Origin: Floccularia luteovirens | Lineage: Eukaryota > Basidiomycota > Agaricomycetes > Agaricales > Squamanitaceae | Direction: 5' to 3' | Length of the DNA stretch: 64,000 nucleotides | Assembly: GCA_009739215.1 (NCBI GenBank) | Contig: VSJF01000002.1 | Span: forward strand, 1,860,001-1,924,000 | Shown: positions 35,185-47,047 of the stretch, piece by piece | Numbering within the stretch: the first letter of the stretch is position 1 | Layout of the letters: every line of letters begins with the position of its first letter | Made by a program: the position numbers and the translations under genes | Notes under the pieces: generated by a model | What the model was told of the DNA's origin: nothing | Databases searched by the model: none | What the model saw: only the letters and a program-made list of their open reading frames with translations

Positions 35185-37394
35185 ATGTTGATCTCGCCGC
35201 CCTCAGTTTCCCTTATCAAGCTCAATTTACCTCGTCAAACTCAACATGCTGTCGTTCGGTTTCTGAGCGCATCTTCTCTTTCTATACCAACCTCTTCATC
35301 CCGACCGAACCCTGCTGCCCTTTGCAAACCCTTGTCATTTGTGAACAGGACCTCTGCTATACTTCCTCGTATCTTGTCTCAAAAAAATGCAGAAACTAGC
35401 AAGTCTCTGAGATTTTGGAACAGTATAGTCTCTCAAGTGCACGAAGATCTACAAAATACAACAAATCGACCCGCTCGAATTGTGTGTCCGTATTTCGATT
35501 GCATCGAAGTTTGAGTATTATTCCTGAAAGTAGTTTCTTCCATAAACAGTCTGTGGTGTTGGCCCATGGTCCGGGGCAGAAGAACTTGTCACATCTTTGC
35601 TCGACGAGCCTCTTAATACTGAAGCCTCACAAGAGGCTATTCGAAACCGTTGGGGAAAGGTTTCACAGAACCAATTGACAATTTTGTGAGGCTTGGGTCC
35701 TAGCTTTCAAGTCTTTTACATTTACCAAGGTTGTGGCAGCTATGGTACAACAAAGCCTGGTGGTTCTCCTACCGCTGATTTCCAGCCGTCGTATTTGTCC
35801 CAATTCCCGGTGGAGGTTGAAATTACAGAACGGAGACCCACATCCTCAGCTATTCTTGACGAAACTACCTTATCCATGCTGTACGGAGCTGACATTCCTG
35901 TTGTCATATGCAATCCACTCTGTGTAACACTCTCTACCTTTCTCCATGATAACCATATCCCCGCCAACTCTATCCTCGTGTTAACTTCTGGTACTTCGCG
36001 TAATTCCAGAGATGCTATTAACATTCTCTTGAATAAATACGGTATCCCTTCAAAGGATCTCAAGGTACTCTTTGTGGACCCCACCCGTGCATTACAAGCT
36101 GTCCGCATTCTTTCCGCAAACTCACAAGATGCATCTGCTATCCGACAATACCAGAACAACTTCCTCGAATCAGGAATAATCACGGTCACAGAAGCACTCA
36201 AAGGAGGAATGTCAACAGGACAAAGTAGTAAACCGGACACCCAAGTTTCTGTCATTAGAAGTAAAGCTGCATACAATCGCTTGCAAGACATCTTAGCTCT
36301 ATTCGACACCTCTTTGAAAAGACGCAAAGATGATCTGAACAATGCAAATGTAGATATCAGTAATTTCACTAGCCATGTCGAGGAGTCGCGTGCCAAAATT
36401 GAGAGAACCATTCTTGGCATCTCTCAAAGTTCTTTGCCTATTTCAAACAAAACTTCCGTGGAAGTCGCTCTATGGCAAGCTGAGAACGAAATGAGATCTG
36501 TCATAGACCGATTGACGTTACGGAGGATGCTGCAGAGAATTGATGAAATCAGCGCAATCGTGACCTCGGCTGTAGAAAGGACTTGGTGTCCTGGGTTAGA
36601 ACGAGAGGTAAACTCCTTAATCAAACTCTGCGCTTACCGTTACTGATAACCCAACATCCAGCTGATTCTACACACAGGCAGTCTCTCAGACCTGCAGAAA
36701 AGGCTGACGTCAGCCTCCTTTTTCCTACTTTCTTCACATTCTACTCTGCTAGATTCCGCGCTTCTGCAGAACAAGTTGAACCAACTCAAATCCTCACCAA
36801 ACTATACCTTGACGCCATATTCGTTAATCGCACCTCTTTCTACTCGTCGAAACCAAATTAACCACCCTACCACACAACTACATGTGTCTGCTCAAAGAAC
36901 TATCTTTGAAATGCTGGGAGGCATATCTGTTGGCACTGGCATGAGCTGGTGTGGATGGCTCGGGTGGCTCAGTGGAACTGGGGAAGGTTTGTTGGGTTTC
37001 ATTGGTATGGACGCAGGAACTGCTGTTGGCGCCGGGTTATTGTGTGTGGTCGCCAGTGTTAGGTGGGCAATGGGTAGGTGGGAAAAGGCTAAAAAGCTGT
37101 GGTGGCAGGACTGGCACAGGATAAGCGAAGGTCTTGACAGAAATCTCAAAGTATGTGGCCAACTTACTCAACGTAATAATCAATCTCATTTCCTTGAATA
37201 AACAGGACACCATCAAGAAGGTGATAAACGAAAAAGTGGTGGTGGTTGCGGAAGCAACATGTGCAGAAATGAAACAAGTCTGCCTGCGCCAAGAAGAGGA
37301 GATGGTGGAGTTGCAAGATACCGTTACGCAGCTTAAATCAGACTTGAATGATTTTATGCAGCAAAAGAGTCAACCCATTGACAAAAATCCCTAA
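35185..37394 (+). CDS. Mmc1-like mitochondrial protein (candidate)
   Basis: The N-terminus (MLISPPSVSLIKLNLPRQTQ, then VVRFLSASSLS) is Arg/Ser-rich without acidic residues, as in mitochondrial presequences. The body contains RPARI spliced to CGVGPWSGAEELVTSLLDEP, then LSQFPVEVEITERRPTSS, GADIPVVICNPL, DLKVLFVDPTRALQAVRIL and IRQYQNNFLESGIITV. Helical segments follow (ALFDTSLKRRKDDLN, LRRMLQRIDEISAIVTSAVE). After an intron from 36609, a Gly-rich hydrophobic region (WCGWLGWLSGTGEGLLGFIG; GAGLLCVVASVRWAMGRWEK) leads to a coiled-coil tail ending PIDKNP. The arrangement resembles the fungal Mmc1 proteins, which have a dynamin-like fold and shape cristae; I recall that pattern without alignment. 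Splicing between about 35650 and 35810 is not resolved: several acceptors are possible. Confidence 0.55.
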
Positions 37395-37486
37395 TCATGA
37401 TACAGTATATAAGTGTAGATTATATTGATACTAATAATGACTAAAGAGATCCAAGAGATGGTATGTTTTCCGAAGCCTGATGCTTA

Positions 37487-38455
37487 CTATGTTAGCTTTG
37501 GTTGTTTTGAAATGTTGACCATAAAAGGATCTTCATCATCACTATCTGGTTGATTGAAGAGCTCTTCTCCTTCATCCCACACATCAGCTAGTCGTCTTGA
37601 TTGATTACTCCTTCCCTTGCGCCCCGCATCTGCCTGGTTATCAAGGAGCGGAAGGAGTTGGGTGCCATCTAGTATATCTGCTTGTTCGTTGTCTGATAGG
37701 TATTCTGAGTCGAGTGGCCTGTAAAGGCGAGCGATCTGCGAAAGTTTTTAGAAATAGAATTATAACGTTGAGATTCCCGAATATCATACCTCTCGTCTAT
37801 GACGATAGTATCTGTCCAAATGGTATGCAATTAAAAGCCCAAGAGATGATCCGAGTAGATTAGCCTGTCAACATACGTTGTTAGAAATGGCAATGCCATA
37901 ACCCACAAGGATATTTTGTACCACAACATCTCCTATTTGGAATTCCTTATACTAATAGGTCATACTTAGTTCATGTACAACGCAGCGTTTGCGGAATCGT
38001 GCTCAACTGGAAGTGCAGATTGCACGAGTTCACTGAGTATTCCTCCACAAAAAAAGCAGATGATGCCTGTGAATATTAGTCCTGCATGCCTCCAGAACCA
38101 TACTCTTCGAGCGTCCCTATGGAGATATTGGAGTCATCAGCTTAACTTCATTGTCCACATTCGGTTCATGCTGTAAATTGACGTACTCTTCCACATCAAG
38201 AATGAAGTAAAACACACCAGTTGCAATGGAGAAACACAAGAAATGCAGAAGTTTGTCGTTAAGAGGCAAAGACTTGTGGAAGTTCGTAAAGCCGAGAAAA
38301 GCAAGAAGAGTCATAATGAGGCATGTCAAGACAACGAACCACTGAAGTGCTTGGATGTCAATTAGTTGTACTGCAGTGTATACAACGCGGGTACCTACTG
38401 GGCGGATTCGTATTGGCAGGTCATATTTGGGTATCCTAAAGTGTTGAGAATTCAT
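37487..38455 (-). CDS. VanZ-like integral membrane protein
   Basis: The cellular role is unknown. The start is MNSQHFRIPKYDLPIRIRPV. An intron then leads to LIMTLLAFLGFTNFHKSLPL, and NDKLLHFLCFSIATGVFYFI and LDVEE follow. These carry the NDKLLHF motif typical of VanZ-like domains, whose bacterial members are linked to glycopeptide resistance though the eukaryotic function is not established. Further exons give GLIFTGIICFFCGGILSELV, FQIGDVVVQNILANLLGSSL and GLLIAYHLDRYYRHRREIAR, ending in an acidic disordered tail (QPDSDDEDPFMVNISKQPKL). About four to five membrane helices are visible. The start codons of this gene and the + strand neighbour are 144 bp apart. Confidence 0.75.
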
Positions 38456-38598
38456 AACAGCTTTGAACACTCTGCGACGACATTTTTGAGCACTTCCCAT
38501 GAGCGTGGATGTCTTGAAAGACTCGAGTTGCTGACTCATCGTATGGCTGTTCATTATGTCATTAATATTTGGCATCTTGTTTCCAACCAAACACCTCC

Positions 38599-39861
38599 AT
38601 GTCCCATTCGACCATCGCAACTTCTACTTATACACTTGTTAAGTATTCTCGATCCTATCCGTCCCCCACAGCACAATCCAGTAATTCAGAATGGCAACAC
38701 TACTCTAATCCTGTCATACGTCTCCTCCTTGATGTAAAGACATCCGGCATAGGAGAGCTTGAATCCTTTCGACTTCGCGTGGTTTGGTATCTGGATTCTA
38801 ATAATATGAATGCGCCCTCTAACCAAACAGAAATGGTTTTTGCAAGTACCATTCTACTAGTGACACTTGAACAGCTTCTTATGAATGTATTTCTATAAAA
38901 TAGGAAGATCTTGACCTTTTTTCCTTCTCACAAGTTTCAGGTGCACCGTATAACTCTCAACAAAACCTTCCTTTGAGGGCAGTGTACCGCGACACAATCG
39001 TTGGCTTTCGGTATCTACATCCATGTGATAGTCGCACGCCTGTATGCTTATTCAGGATTTTTGTGCATTTTGCTCACTATCGCCTCTTAGATCTTTCGCC
39101 GTTTTCAAATCTCGTTTGCGTCCCCTTCTACTACGAAAGAATTCATTACGGCTATTCAAGCGGTCTGTCCGTGCAAAGGCACAATAAGCAATATACAAGT
39201 TTCTGGTATCAGCAAAGTAGCTCTTCGGGCGGTACCTCAACAGAAGGATTCTGCGGTTTACCCTATAGATTCTAGTCAACATGGTATGCATGCATATGGA
39301 AGTCAGATGGAGGTTGCGCATTTCCCCCTTTCGACTGAGGAGCCTATGCAAACTTCGGAAATGTCTGTACCCAAGGCTTATGCTTCTCCTAGCTCAGATC
39401 TAAATGGTGAAGCTAAATTGGCGTTACTCACACGGCCTTCTATGATGCAGTCTCGTCTTCAACCTTCTCTTGGCCACAGTGATAACGCTCTCTGCTCGTC
39501 TTCTCCTCCCCAGCTTAGCAACTCTCAGCCATCCTCAAATTTCAAACTAGGGGCTTTACAAACTGTTCGCCAAGTTGCCAATCCCGGACTCCTGTCTGCG
39601 CAACCTGCTGTTGCAAGACTTGCAACTGAATGTACGATTCCTGATCTGCAAACTGACCCTTTATTGGCGTGTTTAAAGCAGGCTTCCTCAATATATCAAT
39701 TACCTCCCTCCACTTTAGAATATATGGTGGGTGATGTCATTCGCGAGGATGGATTTGTTGCTTTGGTGAGTACTTTTCAAATTGCGCCGATTACCTTAGT
39801 GAAACTCTACCAGCTTGAGAAACTCTCGACTCTCTGGAAGGCACAGAGTTTAGCAGGCTAA
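38599..39861 (+). CDS. Unrecognised protein with conserved-looking C-terminus
   Basis: I do not recognise the family. The start is MSHSTIATSTYTLVKYSRSY, with an intron from about 38733 to 38903 leading to EDLDLFSFSQVSGAPYNSQQ. Splicing between about 39005 and 39140 is unresolved because all three frames stay open over long stretches there. The last exons contain FITAIQAVCPCKGTI, ALRAVPQQKDSAVYP, a Ser/Leu-rich disordered stretch, and a C-terminal helix pair (PPSTLEYMVGDVIREDGFVA). After a GTGAGT..CAG intron (39764-39809) comes LEKLSTLWKAQSLAG. The C-terminal part looks globular and conserved in character. A divergent promoter is shared with the VanZ-like gene. Nothing in the sequence tells the function. 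Confidence 0.5.
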
Positions 39862-39904
39862 CAATCGTATTCGTCCACAACTCGTAGCACACAAAAATAC
39901 AACT

Positions 39905-42900
39905 TTATCCTTGTGAAGCATGCTTTAGGAATTCTTCTTCAGTCCAACCATAATACCTTTTCAATTGTTTCGCAAATTGCTTCAACCTAACAGGACTAAT
40001 CGTTGAATCGGGATGAGCTATAATTTCTTCTCATTTCAACTAATCTTCGATTACATTTAAAAAACCTACGCTTATGAAAAGTAATTGACTAGATTCGGTT
40101 GAGTGATTTGGATGTAGTCAAATGCAGTGAGCAGACTTACTTTATCACGTTTGTTAGGAGGATCAAACCGAACTCTTGAGCCGGCAGTACTTGGATCATA
40201 TTGAAATCCCATCTCTCGCATGACCTTATCGCTTGACCTAAGAAATTGTTTTCTGATTACTCAATGCCAACAAGTACCTTGAGGAAATGTTCCCATCGCA
40301 TTGGTGCCAATGCCTCTGAACTATCTTCAGCTGGGCGTAGAAGCTGCCGCATATATTCCGTTGTCTTCTTCGAAAGATTCGCAAACCAGCTACTCTTATT
40401 AGCTCCTGCTGGCTGTCCTTCCTGTTTGGAATATTCACCCTGCTTTCCGGAGGTATCTTTCTTCTTGGGTTTCGAAAAGATAGTAGCATGATCGGAACGG
40501 GATTTGATTTTGACCTTCTCTTGATCTAATTTTTCAGATTTAAGATATGAGCGAGCAGATTGAGCAGTCGAAGTTTCTGATATTGGCAAGGATATTGTCG
40601 ACGCCATAAGACTTGGGGCCCGTGCACGAGAAGCATCAGCCTGGGCTTGTGTAGTAGGCGATTTTGGTGTTTCGGGCAGGGTAGGTGATACAACCGACGG
40701 AGAGTCTGTAGGCGATTCGGGTTTGCTGTCTGCCTTAACGCTCGCAGGTGGTCCGTTTTGCACCTCTGACGAATCGGATTGCTTCTTTTTCTTCTTAGGT
40801 TTCTTTTTCTTTTTCTTCTTCTGGGGGCTTGGCAACACCTCGTCAGTAGTTCTAAGGTCTTTTTATCACCACCAAGGGATGTAAGGAGCAATTTACGTCG
40901 TTTACCAATGAACACTTACCCTTCCCATCCTCGGGATAAGGGATTGATGAACCGACCACTATCGATAAAATATCATCTGGGAGACTATACTGAGTCCTCT
41001 TGGATGCAGTCTTAGGCATCTCAACCTTCAATTTAGGATCAGAAGAAAACATTCGACCTTATTTGAACAGTTACTATACATTGGTCATGCTAAAAAGTTT
41101 GCATACCTCTCAAAGACGCTAACAGACTTAGGAAAGGGTTGCCTTTGTGGTCTGCTCGAGCAACAGGATTATCATCAGGAGGGTGACCGGGAACATCGAT
41201 CCAGTCAGTTTCGTGGGCAAAAGCCATAGCATTTCTGAACATATCCCTCAGTTCCTCTTCATCATCTGTATCATATCCATCGTTGTATTCGTCAGATTCT
41301 TCCCCGGATGAGTCGGACGAGTCGGACTCGTTCTTCAAATCGGGCATAGATCCATCGCTGTCATCATCTTCATGATCAGAATATCCACCTTTTACTGCAA
41401 CCATGGCCATTGACTGGCTGCTTGACTGGCCTTCAGAGAATTCAGCAATACTGGGTAACGGATGCCACTGGGGTGCATAATGTAATGCCCCTTGCAAGCC
41501 CCAAAGAGAATCAAGGTCATCGCCCGCTATTGTTTTGTAATTCTACACACAACTCACTGCGTCAATAGTTACATTCTAATAAGAGCTGGAGTGCCTTGCT
41601 TACAGAAATGATGCACTTCCACATGTTCTCAAGCACTTCTTTGTCAAGCGTTTTGCTTAAGGGAAAGATAAGACTTTCGAAATTATGAGTTTCACTAGAG
41701 GCTTTCTCCGACAAGGACTGCATGTCGACCCATTTCTTGTACCTTTCCGACATTTCTCTGGGTTCTCTCATCCACTGCTCCGCTTCTGGACCTAGAAGGG
41801 GAATCGCGAGTGCTTGTTGTAGTTCCACGCAAACCTAAATCATAAATAAAATTCATCTAACGATAAAATCAATTGAGCTCACGGAAAGTTCTCCAACTGC
41901 ATCCCAAAGTAATTGGGGAAAACGTTTGCCAGCTTTGGGAGACTCCTGCATTGCGTCCCTCAATAACTGATATAGCACGAATTTAGGGTATGGCGACCGG
42001 GGGAAACAAAGTTCGATTATAATGGAGTCGAGAAACGACAGAGTAGCATCGCGCAATTTGTTTCCCCAATTCAAATGTAAAGTCCATTCCACCTGTAGTC
42101 GTTGGTACGCGTTTGAAGTAATGTGAATAGTGAGCTGTGGACAAACTAAATCAAGAATCCAAGTCAAGTTAAGTATCGCGAAAAACTCACGAGCAGTTGT
42201 CGCTAAAACTGAGAAATTTGATTGGACTGATATCTACAAGTGTGTTGACCATATCAAATAGGGCCAAGTAGCGATTCCTCATGCTCTTGTTATTTGCTAG
42301 ATGCATCTTTATCGCTCCATCTGCTAACCCTTCCTTCGAAAGCTCTTTCAGCGAATCAGAAACGATTTTCCAGGCAGATGCAAGCATGTAGGAATTGTGT
42401 ATCCTGATATTGGGAATTGCATGCAAATCCTATGAGCGCTTTCGGTCATGAGATGCATTTCGAGAACCCACCGAGTTCCAACTATTCCCGCTACCAGTGA
42501 GGGTTGTTTGATGACGTCAAGCAACTGATCATGAGGGGTACGTGCTGCTAGTTCCGCATCGATGAGAGACTTGAAGAGCTCATGGTCTTGGAGATCGGAA
42601 ATATCGTCCACAAATGCTGAGCATATAATCTTAAGAATAAACACTTGTGTATTTGACAATGCTGGTTAATTTACCATGGAATTGTGATTCAGCAATTTTC
42701 AGACATTCTTCGAGATTGAAAGGAGCCAGAAGTGCTGTCTTTGACTGTTTGATGATATCCTCTTCAATAACAGAATAATTATTAAGCAATCATCAATAAA
42801 AGACTAGCTACCTGCAAGAAGGTCTAGTTTTTCCCTGCCGCTTATTTTCTGGATTAAGACAATTTCCCCAGTCCGTTGAATACCGTGTTGCCCGTTGCGC

Positions 42901-43049
42901 AGAGTGAGGGCACGACTCGTCGTAGGCTTTACCAGAGCTGCATCCCGCGCTTCTACAGAAGAAGTTCCGGTTAACGATTGTGATCCTCGTGGAACGAGCT
43001 CTTGAACTGGGATATTCGATTTTGTCGTGATTTTTCGTTGTGGAGGCAT
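39905..43049 (-). CDS. Long helical/acidic protein with C-terminal HicA-like domain
   Basis: The start is MPPQRKITTKSNIPVQELVP. The N-terminal half is helical (DISDLQDHELFKSLIDAELA, SYMLASAWKIVSDSLKELSK, KNMTILDLV-like segments) with no known domain. It is followed by a very acidic stretch (EESDEYNDGYDTDDEEELRD), a poly-Lys block near 40791-40830 (about 14 Lys in 17 residues), and a Ser/Pro-rich linker. The last exons after about 40277 carry MRWEHFLKVMREMGF, a basic/Gly-containing strand region, an FHKPHP-type motif split across an intron, and KRYYGWTEEEF before the stop. That last section of roughly 90 residues resembles the HicA double-stranded-RNA-binding-like fold, whose bacterial members are mRNA interferases of toxin-antitoxin systems. 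Nuclease activity here is not shown. No HicB-like partner is seen nearby. The rest of the protein is unrecognised. Confidence 0.65.
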
Positions 43050-43899
43050 AGTCTAGATAAATGACTGACTGCAGCCGGTATCAAACTGATCAGATGCGAC
43101 TCACAAAACAAGAATACTATTTCTTACGTGATACAATCAGCGCCGATACCGACAAGAACGAGCTGCTCCCGCCCTTCTGCAAGAATAAACATCAGTCCCA
43201 AATGGTATCGGAGCAGCTGTACATATGTGCGCCGTGTTTCATATATATGTGGATTTTGTGTGGATTGGGTATCATATAAATATAGCTTGTGTAAAGACTT
43301 CACTATTTTAAATACCTGACAAAGACCAGATTAGGCGGTCTATTCTACTAGTAACGGCTGGATACAGCATCCTGATACTGATAACAAGTGTCATTGGAAA
43401 CCTATGACTAAGCTTGAAACTGTCCTTGTCGACAGTTGTGAGATCAATCAATTGCAATATGGAGTATTACAGTCCCATTCAGCCGCGTGCCAATCTCTTT
43501 TGAGTTCTTCTCAGACTTTGTGCTGTGTGATTTGTTGCTGTTATCGGCGCCCCAACCGCTTGTACGCCATAATAATGATGGACAGTCGGTGCGATCATTA
43601 TGGATTGGGATATGGAGTGGAGCTTATATAATAATGAATCTATGGTTACTCGTATTTTAAACTCCGATGGGTATATAGCAATGAAAGTAGATAACAGACA
43701 ACCATTCCATCTTCTTATTCCTTATTCCAGTCATTCTGTGATTGACCGGTTTCTTTTCTCTCTTTTCACCAGAGTTGTACTCGGTCAGCCCTCAAGGCCA
43801 CATTTCCTAGCTTAACATAGCCCTGATCCACTTTTTCAACCCTGCCACTCTTCTATACTCGGTCAACCTTTCAAAAAATATTCATTCCAGTTATAAACA
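43050..43899. other. Intergenic region, 850 bp
   Basis: The stretch lies between the divergent starts of the HicA-like gene (-) and the DUF7727-type gene (+). Small open frames of 63-75 codons exist on +, but none shows a motif or splice logic. Short similar words (ACTCGGTCA) occur at about 43779 and 43858. I see no RNA gene. Confidence 0.45.
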
Positions 43900-44524
43900 A
43901 TGGGCAAGCTCATTTGGCATGAATACTCGCGCTTTGTTTCCATTACTGCCAACGTCTGTGAGTATCTTAATTTTTGTTGCGACGGGAGTCAACACTGAAC
44001 TGCCTGTGTAGATGCTATATGGGCTGCTTTCTTTGGCCTATTCTATCGCAAATTCTTCTGGGACTTTGTAGGTGGGACTTTGCGCGATCCTGGAGGCATC
44101 CAGTAGGTCATGCACATTTGGAAACATAGAAATCTTCTAACCTAATTCTTTCAGGCCTTCCCCAAATGTAGAAATATTCATCACAATCATTGTCAAAATC
44201 CCGGTCATACAAATTCTTACTATGGTTTTGGGCCTATTCATTCTGGCTTTGGAGTTTCCGATGCCGCAATTGAAGCAGCTATCAATCCACAGGAGCTTGG
44301 TTTTCAGAACTGTACTCCTACTATTTCAAGCATTCTTATCAGTTTTATTCTATCAGGTAATACCCTGAATTTCTCCATAATACAATATAACTTACAACGT
44401 TATACAGGGTACGAATGCTGCATTGTGGTCATTGATAGCAGCTGGTGGTTATATACGGGCGGAGTTACTTGGAGAAAAAATAGCAGAAGCTCAGGAGCAT
44501 AGAGGAAAGGCAGGACAGGCTTGA
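43900..44524 (+). CDS. DUF7727-type integral membrane protein
   Basis: This small four-helix membrane protein is of unknown function and is common in basidiomycetes. It is built from four or more short exons: MGKLIWHEYSRFVSITANV, then YAIWAAFFGLFYRKFFWDFV plus GGTLRDPGGIQ, then PSPNVEIFITIIVKIPVIQI with LTMVLGLFILALEFPMPQ and RTVLLLFQAFLSVLFYQ, and finally GTNAALWSLIAAGGYIRAEL ending GKAGQA. Introns lie near 43958-44011, 44103-44154 and 44357-44406, and all keep the frame. About 155 residues. The family name is from memory of the MGxLIWHEYxR and FFWDFVGGT motifs. Confidence 0.8.
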
Positions 44525-44745
44525 AAAGCAACTGCTTATTCCCGTATTTGTGTAGTTGTTTTTTTAATTTTGTAAGGTGATCATCACCTTTGGTTCTGAG
44601 CTGGACTCGGTGTTGCTTTATCTCCAGATATATGCATTTAGTGCAACATCCAATTTCGGGATTTTAGTTTTGTATAACAGAAATACAACATTCGTTATAA
44701 ACTAGCATCAGTTGAAAGTCCGACAAACAAAGGATTGATAACTAC

Positions 44746-46022
44746 ATGTCTTCCCCGAGTGATATTCTTTCAAAAATTCCCGACGCTTTTGACAAGGCAT
44801 TAGGAACTGGCGATTTACTATTCTTCCCATCAACCGTTGTCAAGCACAATGAGGAAGACATTGAGGTGCGTTGATTGCCACATCTCGTAGTCTAGTGATG
44901 ACCAATATTCTATCCTTCAGTTTCAAGTACGAGTGTGCCCTGCTTTGTTAAGTAAACCTCGGTCTTCAACCACACCTCACTCCAACATCGAAGTACCAAG
45001 GGATTCGAGCACACTCGATCCTTTTGCCCCACCATACAATCCACATCTTCATGTCGGAGACTTACGAGATGACCGAAATGACGAAGAATATGTCATACTT
45101 GTGAGCATTTGACATCCTCGTTTAGTCTGACCTTTAATAACTAGATTGGATGACAACAGCTAAATAAATATTCCCTTGTTCCACAGCACTTTTTGCTTGT
45201 AACCAAAGGTGAAATCATCTGTCTATTTGTGTTGTGATAATGTCTGATTTCTGCTCAAAGAGTACAGGGCACAAACAGCTCCGCTCACACCTTCAGAGCT
45301 CTTACAGACCTATCTCATTTTGTCAGCAGCTCGAAAAGCCGGAAAACCATATTTTGCATTTTTCAATTGTAAGTATCGATATCTAACTGTTATCTGGACG
45401 ACCTTCATTCCCTCTGACGCCAGGTGGAAAAAATAGTGGTGCTAGCCAACCGCATAAACATATACAATTTATTCCTGTCGATAGCGACAATGGACCGCCT
45501 ATTGAAGAATTTGCAAGATCTGCAAAACTAGAGACGTCCGGTATGTACTCGTTTCCACTTGATTGCTTAGGGAACTGTTCTGAGAATTATAAAGATACAC
45601 CATTCTCCTTATCAAAGCTGTCCCATGCCAACCACGTATTTCGCTTTCCAAACAATTTGACCAGTCTCTCAGCCGGAGAGATAGAGACCGTCTTGTCTGA
45701 TGCATTCCTTTCCTTGCTAGATCTTGCCATATCGACTATTCGGCACGAACCAAGTTATCCCGCTGGCAGTCCCTCATATAATGTGATCATCACCTCTGAA
45801 CATATGCATTTAATACCACGGTCAAGGGAATTTTACGTTATTCCTGAAACTGGAGACGAGATCAGTATAAACTCTTTAGGATATGCAGGGATGTTTGTGG
45901 TTGCAAGTGAAAAAGAACTAGATGCACTCAGAAAAGAAAAGATTGGAAAAATATTATGTGAGGTAGGACTGAAAAATGTTGAAGAGATCCTACTTGCAGG
46001 TATCTCCCAGGATGTTTCATGA
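44746..46022 (+). CDS. Diadenosine tetraphosphate (Ap4A) phosphorylase, Apa1/Apa2 type
   Basis: This ATP adenylyltransferase phosphorolyses Ap4A to ATP and ADP. The start is MSSPSDILSKIPDAFDKALG. The N-terminal domain continues with FQVRVCPALLSKP, DPFAPPYNPHLHVGDL and YVILLNKYSLVPQHFLLVTK, then ELLQTYLILSAARKAGKPYF. The active-site HIT-like motif is SQPHKHIQFIPVD. The C-terminal Apa2-type domain reads LSKLSHANHVFRFP, YNVIITSEHMHLIPRSREFY and INSLGYAGMFVVASEKELDA, and the end is LLAGISQDVS. The catalytic His-X-His core is intact. Introns lie near 44864, 45100-45170, 45186-45265, 45371-45422 and 45541-45595. Confidence 0.93.
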
Positions 46023-46240
46023 ATCATAGCTGTATAGATAGATCTGGGATAGAATGCAATAAAAATAAAATATTTTCAATAATTTTTAATTTATGCTAAG
46101 TTCATTATCCACCCAATGACCGTGCACAGTGGGCAGTGCATTGGCTCCAACTACGCAGGTCTTGCGGTTAACATCGAATGTTCCTGTAAACCCTTCACTC
46201 ACATTCAAGCTGGTCCTTGTTATCGTTACCTGAATCCGCT

Positions 46241-46897
46241 ATGCCACCAACTTGTGAGATTCACAACTTTCAGCTGTTTCTGACTTCTCATTCCCACCAT
46301 TTCTTTTCTTAGCCACGACCCACAGCATTATATATTCTACAACACATTACGCCAGAGCTGTTAGTTCCTCTGAAGCAGCATCCCTCAATGGGTTAGTCCT
46401 CTCCGGCTTTCTGCCTGCTCTGTTTTTGATGGATTTTCAGAAAACGAGCCCTGACACCTATCATAGCAGGGAGCATCTGCGGCGGGCTGATGGGTATAGC
46501 ATGGATCATCGGCTTCAGCGTATATTTCTATAAACGGTACAAGAGAAAGCAACTAAAACGTCTTGCTGAGGCTGGGCAGGCCTCACCGAAAGAACCTGAA
46601 CCTGTCCACGATGAACCGACGGAGAAAATTATGATCCCTCCAGATCCTGCCGTTGTTCTGGGTCACGTACAACCAGGCCACTATGTTGTTGCAGAGAAGA
46701 AAGGACGTTCTAGTGGGAAACATCACCTCCTTCGTGTTAAATCTCTGCAGAAGCAATATAATATTCGAAAGCAAGCACCGTCAACTCCTCCAGAGCCCCT
46801 TTTAGGTGATGAAGAACGCTCGGTCCTCCTTTCCGAAAACCATGAAGCGGATAACACGAGGTTTTCGGACATTATGATCGTTCCAGCTAAGATATAG
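46241..46897 (+). CDS. Small single-pass membrane protein, unrecognised
   Basis: No family was recognised. Three exons give MPPTSTTHSIIYSTTHYARA with a short luminal/external Ser-rich segment. One hydrophobic helix follows (TPIIAGSICGGLMGIAWIIG plus FSVYFY), then a strongly basic stop-transfer KRYKRKQLKRL, and a cytosolic tail with EPEPVHDEPTEK, GHVQPGHYVVAEKKG and PLLGDEERSVLL. It ends MIVPAKI. The topology (short outside part, one helix, basic juxtamembrane segment, acidic/Pro-rich inside) is seen in many fungal surface or vacuolar sensors; that is only an analogy. Confidence 0.7.
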
Positions 46898-47047
46898 ATA
46901 TGTTTCTGAATGTTACTGGTATATATCTGCCCATGTCGTCGTGAGTTTTCTTATTTTCAACGTAGAGGACACTCTTCATTTATGTACTTAATGAAAAACA
47001 TGTACACATATTTAGTGGACGTTTCAAGCTCATAGCACCTTATTCTT

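Noticed and set aside
35740..36420. Minus-strand open frame of 226 codons
   Set aside because: Antisense shadow of the Mmc1-like exon, which has coherent splice sites and downstream exons.
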